Notes: generated from the sequence alone by a model not told the origin. Positions 1 through 8,791 are shown, counted from the first letter of the stretch. The stretch is 64,000 bases of DNA from Nocardioides albertanoniae (GCF_006716315.1 NZ_VFOV01000001.1:3054501-3118500); one strand, 5' to 3'. Numbers and translations: made by a program.

Positions 1-554
1 TTGATGATGCTGGTGCACCCGGCCGCGATGGCCGGCCCGATCTTGCGGGTGCCCATCGCCATCGGGAAGTTCCACGGCGTGATCAGCAGCGCCGGGCCGA
101 CCGGCTGCTTGGTGACCAGGAACCGTGCTCCTCCTGCCGGGGCCGTCTGGTAACCGCCGTCGATCCGCACGGCCTCCTCGGCGAAGTGGCGGAAGAACTC
201 CGCGGCGTACGCGATCTCGCCCTTCGCCTCGGCCAGCGGCTTGCCCATCTCCAGCGTCATCAGCAGCGCGAGGTCGTCGATCCGCTCGTGCAGGAGGTCG
301 TACGCGGCCATGAGCATGTCGGCGCGCACCCTCGGCGCGGTCGCGGCGAGCTCCTTCTGGGCGGCCGCCGCGGCATCCAGCGCGCGCTGCGCATCGTCGG
401 GGGTGGCGTCGGCGACGGCGCAGAGCACGTCTCCGGTCGACGGGTCGAGCACGTCGAACGTGCCGCCGTCGCTCGCGTCCATCCACCGGCCCGCGACGAA
501 GAGCCCCTTGGGCACCTCTTCGACGACCCGCGCCTCGGTCTGGTCCTTGCTCAT
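1..554 (-). CDS. gabD: NAD(P)-dependent succinate-semialdehyde dehydrogenase, N-terminal part
   Basis: This is an aldehyde dehydrogenase whose 3' end lies beyond the left edge, so only about 184 N-terminal residues are present. They begin MSKDQTEARVVEEVPKGLFV and include the family segments DVLDPSTGDVL, LLMTLEMGKPLAEAKGEI and LLITPWNFP. The catalytic Glu and Cys are outside the window. The MGKPLAEAKGE stretch is typical of succinate-semialdehyde dehydrogenases, and the divergent neighbour is a GABA aminotransferase. Together they would turn GABA into succinate in the cytoplasm. Start chosen at the ATG whose complement lies at 552-554. The substrate assignment relies on context, and another aldehyde dehydrogenase remains possible. 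Confidence 0.8.
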   Translation of the reverse strand, partial: MSKDQTEARVVEEVPKGLFVAGRWMDASDGGTFDVLDPSTGDVLCAVADATPDDAQRALDAAAAAQKELAATAPRVRADMLMAAYDLLHERIDDLALLMTLEMGKPLAEAKGEIAYAAEFFRHFAEEAVRIDGGYQTAPAGGARFLVTKQPVGPALLITPWNFPMAMGTRKIGPAIAAGCTSII

Positions 555-589
555 CCCGCACCTCCAGGGTTGGCATCTCGGCCGCTCTG

Positions 590-618
590 ATGACAGCCGC
601 CCGACGCTGCCCTACTCT
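590..618 (+). promoter_or_regulatory. Predicted gabT promoter
   Basis: A -35-like ATGACA at 590-595 is followed, after exactly 17 nt, by a -10-like TACTCT at 613-618. Transcription would start near 625, just upstream of the palindrome at 631-644. An upstream ATG at 590 is in frame with gabT but coincides with the -35 box, which supports a downstream translation start. Confidence 0.45.
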
Positions 619-630
619 AGTGTTTGGTCG

Positions 631-644
631 GATTGTCGACAATC
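631..644. promoter_or_regulatory. Palindromic operator, GntR-type
   Basis: GATTGTCGACAATC is a perfect 14-bp palindrome. Its core TTGTCGACAA fits the (T)nGTnnnACn(A)-like pattern of FadR/GntR-family operators. It lies between the predicted gabT transcription start and the ribosome-binding site AGGAG (648-652), a location suited to repression. It also lies in the only spacer between divergent gabD and gabT. The regulator is not encoded in the visible neighbourhood. Confidence 0.55.
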
Positions 645-658
645 AACAGGAGCTTCCG

Positions 659-1912
659 GTGGCCCACCTCTCCCCCGTCCTCAAGCAAGCAACCCCGGTC
701 GTCGCTGCACGTGGCGAAGGCGTCCAGCTCTTCGACGAAGACGACCGCCGATATCTCGACTTCACCGCCGGCATCGGTGTCACCAGCACCGGCCACAGCC
801 ATCCGAAGGTGGTCGAGGCCGCGCAGCGTCAGATCGCCTCGCTGGTCCACGGTCAGTACACGACGGTGAAGCACCGCCCCCTCCTCGACCTCGTCGAGCG
901 CCTCGGCCCCGTGCTCCCCCAAGGCCTCGACAGCCTCTTCTTCGCCAACTCGGGCTCCGAGGCCGCTGAGGCCGCGATCCGCCTGGCCCGCCAGGCGACC
1001 GGGCGCCCCAACATCGTCGTCTTCCACGGCGGCTTCCACGGGCGCACGGTCGCGGCCGCCTCGATGACGACCTCCGGCACGAAGTTCCGTGCCGGGTTCA
1101 GTCCGCTGATGGCCGGCGTGGTCGTCTCCCCCTTCCCTGACGCCCCACACTTCGGCTGGACGCAGGAGGAAGCGACCGACTTCGCGCTGCGTCAGCTCGA
1201 CTACACCCTGCAGACCCAGAGCGCCCCCGCCGATACCGCGGCATTCATCGTCGAACCGGTCCTCGGCGAGGGTGGCTACGTCCCCGCCGACGAGACCTTC
1301 CTCAACGGCCTGCGTGAGCGCGCTGACAAGCACGGCATCCTGCTCATCATCGACGAGGTGCAGACCGGGTTCGGTCGCACCGGCGAGTTCTGGGGCCACG
1401 ACCACTTCAACGTGCGCCCCGACATCATCATGACCGCCAAAGGCCTGGCCTCCGGGTTCCCCCTCTCCGCCATCGCCGCCGGCGAAGGGCTGATGTCGAA
1501 GGCATGGCCGGGCTCGCAGGGTGGCACCTACGGCGCCAACGCCGTCGCCTGCGCCGCGGCCCTGGCAACCCTCGAAGTCATCGAGGAGGAAGGTCTGGTC
1601 AAGAACGCCGCCGAGCGTGGCGCCCAGCTCCGCTCCTCCCTGGAACGGGTCGCCGACAAGCACGAGGCGATCACCGACGTACGCGGCTTGGGCCTCATGC
1701 TCGGCAACGAGTTCCGCACGCCGGCCGGCGACCCCGATCCAGCCGTAGCGGCCGCCGCCCAGCAGGAAGCCGCCAGACGCGGCCTCCTCCTGCTCACCTG
1801 CGGCGCCTGGAGCCAGGTCGTTCGTTTCATCCCCGCCCTGGTCGTCGACTCCGATGCCGTCGACGAGGCCGCCGGCATCTGGGCCGAGTCCGTCGCCGCG
1901 GTCCTGACGTGA
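659..1912 (+). CDS. gabT: 4-aminobutyrate aminotransferase-like class III aminotransferase
   Basis: A PLP-dependent class III aminotransferase of 417 residues that would transfer the amino group of GABA to 2-oxoglutarate. Visible features are the N-terminal YLDFTAGIGVTSTGHSHP, the glycine loop NSGSEAAEAAIRLAR, the PLP-ring Asp region LLIIDEVQTGFGRTG and the Schiff-base lysine in MTAKGLASGFPLSA. The start is the GTG at 659, preceded at 6 nt by AGGAG. The longer in-frame ATG at 590 would run through the promoter and operator. Divergent gabD makes GABA catabolism the likely role. An ornithine- or beta-alanine-type aminotransferase cannot be excluded from sequence alone. Confidence 0.85.
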   Translation: MAHLSPVLKQATPVVAARGEGVQLFDEDDRRYLDFTAGIGVTSTGHSHPKVVEAAQRQIASLVHGQYTTVKHRPLLDLVERLGPVLPQGLDSLFFANSGSEAAEAAIRLARQATGRPNIVVFHGGFHGRTVAAASMTTSGTKFRAGFSPLMAGVVVSPFPDAPHFGWTQEEATDFALRQLDYTLQTQSAPADTAAFIVEPVLGEGGYVPADETFLNGLRERADKHGILLIIDEVQTGFGRTGEFWGHDHFNVRPDIIMTAKGLASGFPLSAIAAGEGLMSKAWPGSQGGTYGANAVACAAALATLEVIEEEGLVKNAAERGAQLRSSLERVADKHEAITDVRGLGLMLGNEFRTPAGDPDPAVAAAAQQEAARRGLLLLTCGAWSQVVRFIPALVVDSDAVDEAAGIWAESVAAVLT

Positions 1913-2106
1913 CCGCTCCGATGACCGACGACCTCGAGCGTCTGCTCCGCTGGGAGGCGGCGGGCGCGACCTGGGAGGCGATCTGGCCGCGCGCCGGTGA
2001 GGTCACGGTGGTGCTGTGCACCTGCGACAGCGGCGAGGAGGTCGACCGCTACACCTCGACAGCGGCCGACCTGATCGACTACGTGCAGCACCCCGCCGAG
2101 CGCTGA
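1909..2106 (+). CDS. Small acidic conserved hypothetical protein
   Basis: A protein of about 65 residues containing TDDLERLLRWEAAGATWEAI and a CTCDSGEEVDR segment with two cysteines. No domain is recognised. Its GTG overlaps the gabT stop (GTGA), which suggests translational coupling. An ATG at 1921 would give a 61-residue form and is an equally plausible start. Codon use resembles its neighbours. Position implies cotranscription with gabT, but no function can be proposed. Confidence 0.6.
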   Translation: MTAPMTDDLERLLRWEAAGATWEAIWPRAGEVTVVLCTCDSGEEVDRYTSTAADLIDYVQHPAER

Positions 2107-2149
2107 TATCCGGTTGCCGCTCGGTCCGGGCGCCTTCGATGATGACGAG

Positions 2150-2797
2150 ATGACCTTGACCGACGTATGGCCCCTGTTCGGACTGGTGATCCGGACCCCG
2201 CGACTCGAGCTGCGCCTGCCCACCGACACCGAGATCGGGAGCCTGGCCCAGGTGGCCGCCGACGGCGTGCACGAGCCCGGCCAGCGACCGTTCCTGACGC
2301 CCTGGGCCGAACGCCCACCACAGGAGCGTGCCCGGTTCGTGGCGCAGGGCACCTGGTCGAGCCTCGGCGGCTGGGAGCCCGACGACTGGGGCCTCGGTCT
2401 GACCGTGTTCGCCGACGGCTCCCCGCTGGGCGTCGTGTGGGTCTCGGCCAGCGAGTTCGGCGTGCGACGCGAGGTGAGCACCGCGTCGTGGCTCGGGCTG
2501 CGACACCACCGCAGGGGCATCGGCACCGAGGCCCGGCTCGCCGCCCTCACCCTCGCCTTCGACCATCTCGGCGCCGCCTACGCGACCTCCGAGGCCTTCC
2601 CCGACAACGCCGCCTCGATCGGCGTCTCCACCAAGCTCGGCTACGAGCCCGACGGCATCTCCCGCGACGTACGCGACGGCGAGGTGCTCGTCTCCCACCG
2701 GCTCCGACTCGGCCGCGAACGCTGGGAGCACAACGACCGCAGCGGCATCGAGGTCGACGGCGTCGACGCCTGCCGTTCGCTGTTCGGCGTGTCTTGA
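2150..2797 (+). CDS. GNAT family N-acetyltransferase (RimJ/RimL-like)
   Basis: A 215-residue cytoplasmic acetyltransferase. It starts like RimJ/RimL-type enzymes with LVIRTPRLELRLPTDTEIGS. The acetyl-CoA binding loop is visible as RHHRRGIGTEARLAAL at about residues 119-134, followed by the AYATSEAFPDNAASIGVSTK segment in which an Asn precedes the last helix. The acceptor is unknown; this family modifies protein N-termini, amino acids or antibiotics. Start taken at the ATG at 2150; an earlier in-frame ATG at 2114 adds 12 poorly conserved residues. It lies 43 nt after the small gene and may share its transcript. Confidence 0.8.
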   Translation: MTLTDVWPLFGLVIRTPRLELRLPTDTEIGSLAQVAADGVHEPGQRPFLTPWAERPPQERARFVAQGTWSSLGGWEPDDWGLGLTVFADGSPLGVVWVSASEFGVRREVSTASWLGLRHHRRGIGTEARLAALTLAFDHLGAAYATSEAFPDNAASIGVSTKLGYEPDGISRDVRDGEVLVSHRLRLGRERWEHNDRSGIEVDGVDACRSLFGVS

Positions 2798-2816
2798 CCC
2801 GACAGGCCCTGGCTGC

Positions 2817-3938
2817 TCATCGACCCAGCAGGCCCGCGATCGCACCTACTCCGGTGATCCCGGCGTCCCGAGCCGCGAGGACCGCTCCGTTGTCGATCTG
2901 GCCCACGGTTCCGACCAGCCGCGACGCCCTCACCAGCCGCTGGGTCGCCGGCCGTCGTTCCCGGTCGTACGCCGTGAGCGCCCGCCCGATCTCCGGCTCG
3001 TCGACCAGCCGGGCGACCAGCGCGGCAGCGTCCTCGACGGCCGCGCAGGCACCCTGCCCGAGATTGGGGGTCATCGCGTGCGCGGCGTCGCCGAGCAGCG
3101 CGACGCGTCCGTGATCGAACCGCCCCAGCGGGAGGCGTAGGTCGCAGATGTCGTTGCGGAGCACGGCGTCGGCAGGTGTCGCCGCGATCAGCTGAGCGAT
3201 CGGCTCGTGCCAGTCGCCGACGAGAGCCGTCACGTCGCGGTGGTGGTCGTCGCTGCGCTCCCCCGCCGGCCGGTTGGCGGAGACGAACCAGTAGGTGCGT
3301 CCGTCCACCAGCGGTGCGTACCCGAACCTCACCCCCGCTCCCCAGGTCTCACCACCAGAGGTCGACGCCTCGCCCGGCACCGGCTTCGCGGTGACGCCGC
3401 GATAGGCGGTGTAGCCCGCATAACGTACGTCGTCTCGTGACCGCACCCCGCTACGGATCGAGCTGCGAATACCGTCGGCGGCGACCACCAGGTCTGCCTC
3501 GAGGCTGTCGCCGGCGGTGGTCTCGACGACCGCGCCACGGCCACCGTCGCACACCTGGTCGACCGTCACCCCGGTGCGTATCTCCACCTCGCCGAGCGAT
3601 CCGACCAACGCCTCGTGGAGCCGCGCACGGTGCACCATCACGGGGCCACGCGCAGTCGTCGCCGCGCCGGCCTTCGCCAGCCAGCGTCCGTCGGGCCGGC
3701 GCAGCCCCGCCTGGATCGCCGGCCGCACACCGTCGACGAGGTGCTCCGCGACCCCGAGCTCGGTGAGGATCGCCCAGGCCCGCGGCCAGATCGAGATGCC
3801 GGCCCCGACCTCACCGAGCTGCGGCGCACGCTCGAGCACCGTCACCCGCCACCCGGCACGATCCAGCGCGGCAGCCACGGTGAGCCCTCCGATCCCCGCA
3901 CCGACCACCAGAGCGCTCCGACCCGACGATTCGTCCAT
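2817..3938 (-). CDS. FAD-dependent monooxygenase (UbiH/salicylate hydroxylase type)
   Basis: A 373-residue class A flavoprotein monooxygenase that would hydroxylate an aromatic or similar substrate using NAD(P)H and O2. The Rossmann motif ALVVGAGIGGLTVAAALDRAG is at residues 10-30. The DG motif lies in VVAADGIRSSIRS, and the second FAD motif is ALLGDAAHAMTPNLGQGA near residue 290. The ATG at 3938 was chosen because a -10-like TAGATT lies 7 nt upstream, the spacing of leaderless actinobacterial mRNAs. A longer in-frame extension to 4130 is low-quality sequence. The gene converges on the acetyltransferase gene. The substrate is unknown. Confidence 0.85.
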   Translation of the reverse strand: MDESSGRSALVVGAGIGGLTVAAALDRAGWRVTVLERAPQLGEVGAGISIWPRAWAILTELGVAEHLVDGVRPAIQAGLRRPDGRWLAKAGAATTARGPVMVHRARLHEALVGSLGEVEIRTGVTVDQVCDGGRGAVVETTAGDSLEADLVVAADGIRSSIRSGVRSRDDVRYAGYTAYRGVTAKPVPGEASTSGGETWGAGVRFGYAPLVDGRTYWFVSANRPAGERSDDHHRDVTALVGDWHEPIAQLIAATPADAVLRNDICDLRLPLGRFDHGRVALLGDAAHAMTPNLGQGACAAVEDAAALVARLVDEPEIGRALTAYDRERRPATQRLVRASRLVGTVGQIDNGAVLAARDAGITGVGAIAGLLGR

Positions 3939-4167
3939 GAGAAGCAATCTAGTGGTGCGTCGCGGAAGTTCCTGATCGGTTGGCGTCGCCAGGGTGTGTG
4001 CATCGCAAGGCGGCGCCGCGTAGGCATACCGGGGTCTTTCAAGGGGCGCCAACGCGGCGAGGTGCGTGCCATGGCGGCGCGAAGCGCCCAGGAACTTCAG
4101 TGACGCGCCACTGGTGATGAGTACGCGCACTCATGCCAGCACGGGCCGGATCGGGGAGGCTGGACCC

Positions 4168-4587
4168 ATGAAGCTCCTCGTACGCCTCGCGGCAGTCCTC
4201 GGCGGCACCGCCCTCTACACCTTCGCCGCGATCAAGCTCTTCCCCGGCGAAGACGCCAACATCGGCGCCGGGTTGATCTACTTCGGGCTGCTGATCGTCG
4301 TCGCGGGGCTGTGGGGTCTGTGGGACGGCAGCCACGCGACGACCCTGCCGCGCGTGTTCGTGCGGTGGGCGGTGGTCGCCGTCGTGGTCGGCCTCGCGTT
4401 CCCGATCCGCATCTGGTCGACCGAGGGCCGTGACTTCGACGTCCTGTGGAGCGACCTGTCGATGCTCACACCGTTCGTGGCCGGGCTCGTGCTCGCACCG
4501 GCCGCGGTGGGCATCGCCCTGGGCCACGTTCTCGGCGCCAAGCCCCGGACCCGTACCCCGAGCGCGCCACCGCACCTGTCGCTCTAG
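4168..4587 (+). CDS. Hypothetical four-helix integral membrane protein
   Basis: A 139-residue protein with about four hydrophobic segments: residues 3-22, 32-52, 68-87 and 104-124. A short charged tail ends HLSL. GGGGAGG (4153-4159) is a good ribosome-binding site 8 nt before the ATG. No family is recognised. It is followed after 36 nt by an NTF2-like protein, with no functional link visible. Confidence 0.7.
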   Translation: MKLLVRLAAVLGGTALYTFAAIKLFPGEDANIGAGLIYFGLLIVVAGLWGLWDGSHATTLPRVFVRWAVVAVVVGLAFPIRIWSTEGRDFDVLWSDLSMLTPFVAGLVLAPAAVGIALGHVLGAKPRTRTPSAPPHLSL

Positions 4588-4623
4588 GCTCTGCTCTGCA
4601 ACCAACCCATGAGGAGCCGTCAG

Positions 4624-5010
4624 ATGACCACCTTCCGCGAGACGATCGAGGCCAAGGACATGGACGCCGTCGAGGCGATGCTCGCCGACGACGTCGTCTT
4701 CACCAGCCCGGTGGCGTTCAAGCCCTACCCCGGCAAGCCGATCACGGCCGCGATCCTGCGCGCGGTGGTGAAGGTGTTCGACGACTTCACCTACGTCCGA
4801 GAGATCCACGACGGCGCCCACCATGCCTACGAGTTCACCGCGAAGGTCGACGGGCTCGACCTCAACGGCTGCGACTTCCTGACCTACGACGACGAGGGCA
4901 AGATCGTCGACTTCAAGGTGATGGTGCGCCCGCTGCGCGCCGCCGAGGCCCTCGCCGCCCGGATGGGCGCGCAGTTCGAGGAGATCAAGGCGGCGGCAGC
5001 ACAGGGCTGA
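4624..5010 (+). CDS. NTF2-like / SnoaL-like protein
   Basis: A 128-residue alpha+beta-barrel protein. It starts MTTFRETIEAKDMDAVEAML, followed by DDVVFTSPVAFKPYPGK and a C-terminal strand pair DFLTYDDEGKIVDFKVMVRP, the layout of SnoaL-like/NTF2-like proteins. These bind small hydrophobic ligands or act as isomerases or hydrolases. No catalytic residue set can be assigned. The ATG at 4624 was chosen over 4609 because GAGGAG precedes it by about 9 nt. Confidence 0.75.
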   Translation: MTTFRETIEAKDMDAVEAMLADDVVFTSPVAFKPYPGKPITAAILRAVVKVFDDFTYVREIHDGAHHAYEFTAKVDGLDLNGCDFLTYDDEGKIVDFKVMVRPLRAAEALAARMGAQFEEIKAAAAQG

Positions 5011-5014
5011 CCCC

Positions 5015-6001
5015 TCAGTCGACGAGCTTCTCCTCGCGCAGCCAGTCCCAGGCCACCTCGGCCGGGTCTCGGCCATCGACGTCGACCTCCGCGTTGAGCT
5101 CGGCGATGACGTCGTTGGTGAGCTTCTCCGAGACCGGCCCGAACAGCTTCTCGATGTCAGGGCTCTCCTCGAGCACCTTCTCGGGCACCACCAGCGAGGC
5201 GTTGTACTTCGGGAAGAAGCTGCGGTCGTCGGCCAGCGGCGTCAGGTCCAGAGCCTTGATCCGGCCGTCGGTGGTGAACACCTCGCCGAACGTGCACTGT
5301 CCCTTGGCGGTCGCGTCGTAGATCGCACCGGTCTGCAACGTACGCAGGTTCTTCCTCGGCACTCCCTGGGGGCTGCCCAGCCGCAGGCCGTAGGCGTCGA
5401 GCATGCCCTTGAGGCCGTCGGGGCGGTTGGTGAACTCCGACTCGATGCAGAACGTACGTTCCTTCGCCGGCACCTTGCTCATCTCGGAGAGCTTCGTGAT
5501 GCCGTACTTCTTCTCGCTCTCCGCGGTGATCGCCATCGTGTAGGTGTCGTTCATCGGCGCCGGCGGCAGCCAGACCAGATCGTTCTCGCGCAGGTCGGCG
5601 TCGCGGGTGGCGATGTACTGCTTGCGCTCGTCGGGGATCGGCTTGGCGTTCTCCAGGTAGGTCAGCCAGGCGGTGCCGGTGTATTCCCAGGTGAGATCGA
5701 TCTGCCCGGCCAGCTGGGCCTCGCGGGCCGCGGCACTGCCGGGGATGTTGGTCAGATCCTTGACGTCGGCACCGGCCGACTTGAGCATGATCACCGTCAT
5801 CTTGCCGAGCAGGATGCTCTCGGTGAAGTTCTTCGAGCCGACCGAGAGGCTCTCGCCGCCGAGGTCGATGCCCTCGACAGGTCCGGTGAGCTCGCCGCTC
5901 TTCGAGAAGCCGCCCGCGGTGCCCAGCCCGATGCCGCACCCCGAGAGCGCGATCGCGACGACCGCGGCGGTGGCGGCAAGGCCGATTCGTTTGAGTCGCA
6001 T
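5015..6001 (-). CDS. Osmoprotectant ABC transporter, substrate-binding lipoprotein
   Basis: A 328-residue extracellular lipoprotein. The N-terminus MRLKRIGLAATAAVVAIALSG ends in a lipobox with the lipidated Cys in ALSGCG. The mature part has SVGSKNFTESILLGKM, the hallmark of OpuC/OsmF-type glycine betaine, carnitine or choline binding proteins, followed by LTWEYTGTAWLTYL. It is the last gene of a four-gene unit; its ATG overlaps the preceding permease stop (ATGA). It would capture quaternary ammonium osmoprotectants for import. The exact ligand is unknown. Confidence 0.9.
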   Translation of the reverse strand: MRLKRIGLAATAAVVAIALSGCGIGLGTAGGFSKSGELTGPVEGIDLGGESLSVGSKNFTESILLGKMTVIMLKSAGADVKDLTNIPGSAAAREAQLAGQIDLTWEYTGTAWLTYLENAKPIPDERKQYIATRDADLRENDLVWLPPAPMNDTYTMAITAESEKKYGITKLSEMSKVPAKERTFCIESEFTNRPDGLKGMLDAYGLRLGSPQGVPRKNLRTLQTGAIYDATAKGQCTFGEVFTTDGRIKALDLTPLADDRSFFPKYNASLVVPEKVLEESPDIEKLFGPVSEKLTNDVIAELNAEVDVDGRDPAEVAWDWLREEKLVD

Positions 6002-6795
6002 CAGATCCCCTTCGGTCGGAGGACGACCTCGAGCACGCGGCCAACCCATTCGATGAGCAGCGCCAGCAGCGCGATGAGCAGCGCCGCGGCGACCATGACC
6101 GGGAAGCGGAAGAGCGTGATGCCCGACGTCAGCGCGCCACCGAGCCCGCCCGCACCGATGAAGGTCACCAGCGCGGCGGTGCCGACGACGAGCACGAGCG
6201 CGGTACGGATGCCGGCCATGATCACCGGCAGCGCGAGCGGCAGCTCGACGCGCAGCAGCACGCCCGCCCCGGACATCCCGATGCCGCGACCGGCCTCGAC
6301 CAGCGTGGGGTCGACGCCCTGCAGGCCGGTGATGGTGTTGCGCAGCACCGGGAGGAGGCCGTAGATCACCAGCCCGAGCACGCCGGTCCAGAAGCTGAAG
6401 CCGAGCCAGATCGCCAGCAGCACGATCAGCCCGATCGACGGCGCCGCCTGACCGGCGTTGGCCACAGCGACCGCCGCCGGGGCGATCGCCTTGGCCTTGC
6501 CACGGGTCAGCAGGATGCCGAGCGGCACGGCGACGATCACCACGATCAGTGACGCGACGAGGGTGATCGCGACGTGGGTGACGAGCTGCTCGCGGATCGC
6601 GGCCCAGGCCAGCGTCGACTCCTCGATCGAGTCGAGGTCGGCCGTCTGCCGCCAGATCACGTAGCCGATGAACAGCACGCCGACCACGATCGGGAGCACC
6701 AGCAGCATCGCCGTGCTCTCACCGCCCGGCAGGCGCAGCCGCGAGCGGCGTACGGACTGCCCCGGATCGGTGACGGTCGGGTCGAGCGTGGTCAT
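6001..6795 (-). CDS. Osmoprotectant ABC transporter permease 2
   Basis: A 264-residue inner-membrane permease of the OpuC/ProW type with about six transmembrane segments. It carries the EAA-like cytoplasmic loop GLQGVDPTLVEAGRGIGMSG that contacts the ATPase. The tail after the loop, TLFRFPVMVAAALLIALLAL, is typical of the second permease in these importers. Start and stop overlap both neighbours by 4 nt (ATGA), indicating tight coupling. Compared with the other permease of the operon it has an extra N-terminal hydrophilic stretch of about 30 residues. Confidence 0.88.
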   Translation of the reverse strand: MTTLDPTVTDPGQSVRRSRLRLPGGESTAMLLVLPIVVGVLFIGYVIWRQTADLDSIEESTLAWAAIREQLVTHVAITLVASLIVVIVAVPLGILLTRGKAKAIAPAAVAVANAGQAAPSIGLIVLLAIWLGFSFWTGVLGLVIYGLLPVLRNTITGLQGVDPTLVEAGRGIGMSGAGVLLRVELPLALPVIMAGIRTALVLVVGTAALVTFIGAGGLGGALTSGITLFRFPVMVAAALLIALLALLIEWVGRVLEVVLRPKGI

Positions 6796-8003
6796 GACCC
6801 GACCTGACCGGTGTCGGCGGCGGCCTCCTCGGCGGCCACCTCCTGGGCAACCGCCTTCTCGACCGTACGCATGTGGCCGGTCACGCTCTCGAAGTCGGCC
6901 ACCCCGAGATACTGGTCGCGGCTGTCGTTGACGATCGCGCCGCCATAGCTGGAGGCCAGCATGACGTCGAGCGCGTCGTTGAGGGTGGCGCGCTCGTCGA
7001 GAGTGACCAGCTTCTCGCGGTCGCCGGCCAGGATCGTGTCGTTGCGCGCGACCTCGCGCAGGAACCGCCACGCCACGGGTCGTCGCCGGGAGTCGAGGAT
7101 CACCAGGCTGTTGTCGCCGGCGGCCTCGGCCCGGGAGATCGCCTCGCGGCTGGCCTCCCCCACCGTGGCCGTGCTCGGCTTGCGCAGCTCGACCTCGCTG
7201 ACGCGGGAGAGGCTGAGCTGCTTGAGCGCGGACCCGGAGCCGACGAAGTCGTCGACGAAGTCGTTGGCGGGCGCGGCGAGGATCTTCTCGGGAGTGTCGT
7301 ACTGCGCGATGCGCCCACCCTCCTGGAGGATCAGCACCCGGTCGCCGAGCTTGATCGCCTCGTCGATGTCGTGGGTGACCATGACGATCGTCTTGTGCAG
7401 CTCACGCTGGATGCCGAGCAGCTCGTCCTGGAGGCGCTGACGGGTGATCGGGTCGACGGCACCGAACGGCTCATCCATCAAGATCACCGGCGGGTCGGCG
7501 GCGAGCCCGCGGGCCACTCCGACGCGCTGCTGCTGGCCGCCGGAGAGCTCGCGCGGATAGCGGTCGCGATAGCGGTCGGGCTCGAGACCGACGAGGTCGA
7601 GCAGCTCGTCGACACGCTCGGTGATCCGCGCCTTGTCCCAGCCGAGCAGCTTCGGCACGATCGCGATGTTGGTGGCGACCGTCATGTGCGGGAAGAGCGA
7701 GCCGCCCTGGATGACGTAGCCGATGTGGCGGCGCAGCTCGTCGGACTTGCGCCCGGAGATGTCTTCGCCCCCGAGCCTGATGGTGCCTGAGGTGGGCTTG
7801 ATCAGACGGTTGATCATCTTCAGCGAAGTGGTCTTCCCGCAGCCCGAGGGGCCGACGAAGATGACCATCTCGCCGGCGGGGATGGTCAGGCTCAACGAGT
7901 TGACCGCGGCCGCCTTCTGCCCGGGATAGCGCTTCTGCACCTCCTCGAGCTCGATCTCGATGCCGCTGACCTCGCTGGCCGCATGCGCAGGTGTGGTGGT
8001 CAT
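6792..8003 (-). CDS. Osmoprotectant ABC transporter ATP-binding protein with CBS domains
   Basis: A 403-residue ATPase of the OpuCA/ProV class. It has Walker A GPSGCGKT (near residue 52), signature LSGGQQQR, Walker B VILMDEP and switch histidine VMVTHD. After residue 260 comes a CBS-pair-like regulatory region (LVILDSRRRPVAWRF, LVTLDERATLNDALDVMLAS). In this family CBS domains sense ionic strength or nucleotides and gate transport. Its stop overlaps the downstream permease start, and its start overlaps the upstream permease stop. The C-terminus is rich in Ala and Glu and may be disordered. Confidence 0.9.
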   Translation of the reverse strand: MTTTPAHAASEVSGIEIELEEVQKRYPGQKAAAVNSLSLTIPAGEMVIFVGPSGCGKTTSLKMINRLIKPTSGTIRLGGEDISGRKSDELRRHIGYVIQGGSLFPHMTVATNIAIVPKLLGWDKARITERVDELLDLVGLEPDRYRDRYPRELSGGQQQRVGVARGLAADPPVILMDEPFGAVDPITRQRLQDELLGIQRELHKTIVMVTHDIDEAIKLGDRVLILQEGGRIAQYDTPEKILAAPANDFVDDFVGSGSALKQLSLSRVSEVELRKPSTATVGEASREAISRAEAAGDNSLVILDSRRRPVAWRFLREVARNDTILAGDREKLVTLDERATLNDALDVMLASSYGGAIVNDSRDQYLGVADFESVTGHMRTVEKAVAQEVAAEEAAADTGQVGS

Positions 8004-8644
8004 CAGACTCGGATTCCCTTCGAAGTTGTCAAACGCCCGACGAGCACGAGCACCAGGTCGAGGAGCAGCGCCAGGACGACGACGCCGAGCGTGCCGACCA
8101 AGGCATAGTTGAGGGCGTTCTTGCCGCCGATCTGGGCCAGGCCGGTGAAGATGTAGCTGCCCAGACCCGGGCCGAGCACGTACGCCGCGATCGCCGCGAT
8201 GCCCATCGACATCTGCAACGAGACCCGGATGCCGGCGAGGATCACCGGCCAGGCGAGCGGGAGGCGCACGCGGGCCATCACCGCGGCCTCGCCCATGCCC
8301 ATGCCGCGCGCCGACTCGATCAGCACCGGCGAGACTCCCTGGAGGCCGACCACCGCGTTGCGCAGGATCGGCAGCACGGCGTAGAAGCACACGCAGATGA
8401 ACGCGGTGGTGGCCCCGATGCCGCTGGCCGGCATCAGCAGGCCGACCAGGGCGAAGCCCGGGATGGTCAGACCGATCGCGCTGGTGGTGTTGGCGACGCC
8501 GCTCAGGCGCGGGATCTTGGTGACGAGCATCGCCAGCAGGATCGCGACGACGGTGGCCACGGCAACGGCCAGCACGACGAGATAGACGTGTTGAAAACCG
8601 TCATAGAGGATCTGTTGGTGTCGTTCCTTGATGAAGTCCCACAC
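8003..8644 (-). CDS. Osmoprotectant ABC transporter permease 1
   Basis: A 213-residue permease that opens the importer operon. It starts MWDFIKERHQQILYDGFQHV and has five to six membrane segments. The coupling loop VGLQGVSPVLIESARGMGMG resembles that of the second permease, so the two likely form a heterodimer with the ATPase bound below. The GTG start at 8644 is preceded by a GGAGGT-containing leader. The 147-nt spacer upstream (8645-8791) is the only place for the operon promoter; no clear osmoregulation signal was seen there. Confidence 0.88.
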   Translation of the reverse strand: MWDFIKERHQQILYDGFQHVYLVVLAVAVATVVAILLAMLVTKIPRLSGVANTTSAIGLTIPGFALVGLLMPASGIGATTAFICVCFYAVLPILRNAVVGLQGVSPVLIESARGMGMGEAAVMARVRLPLAWPVILAGIRVSLQMSMGIAAIAAYVLGPGLGSYIFTGLAQIGGKNALNYALVGTLGVVVLALLLDLVLVLVGRLTTSKGIRV

Positions 8645-8768
8645 GCCCTGAGAACACCTCCGCGGCCGGTCGTCTCATATTCAATGAACCGTTGCCTAGC
8701 CAACCACACCCAGCCGCCGCGGGATCGATCTGACATCGAAACGTGACCATTTTTGCAGGTCAGGAGAG

Positions 8769-8785
8769 ATCGAGGCCGTCTCGAT
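8769..8785 (-). terminator. Possible stem-loop after the flavin reductase gene
   Basis: ATCGAG (8769-8774) pairs with CTCGAT (8780-8785) around a 5-nt loop, 7 nt after the stop codon of the gene ending at 8792. There is no run of T, so this is a weak terminator candidate. Confidence 0.3.
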
Positions 8786-8791
8786 ACCGGT

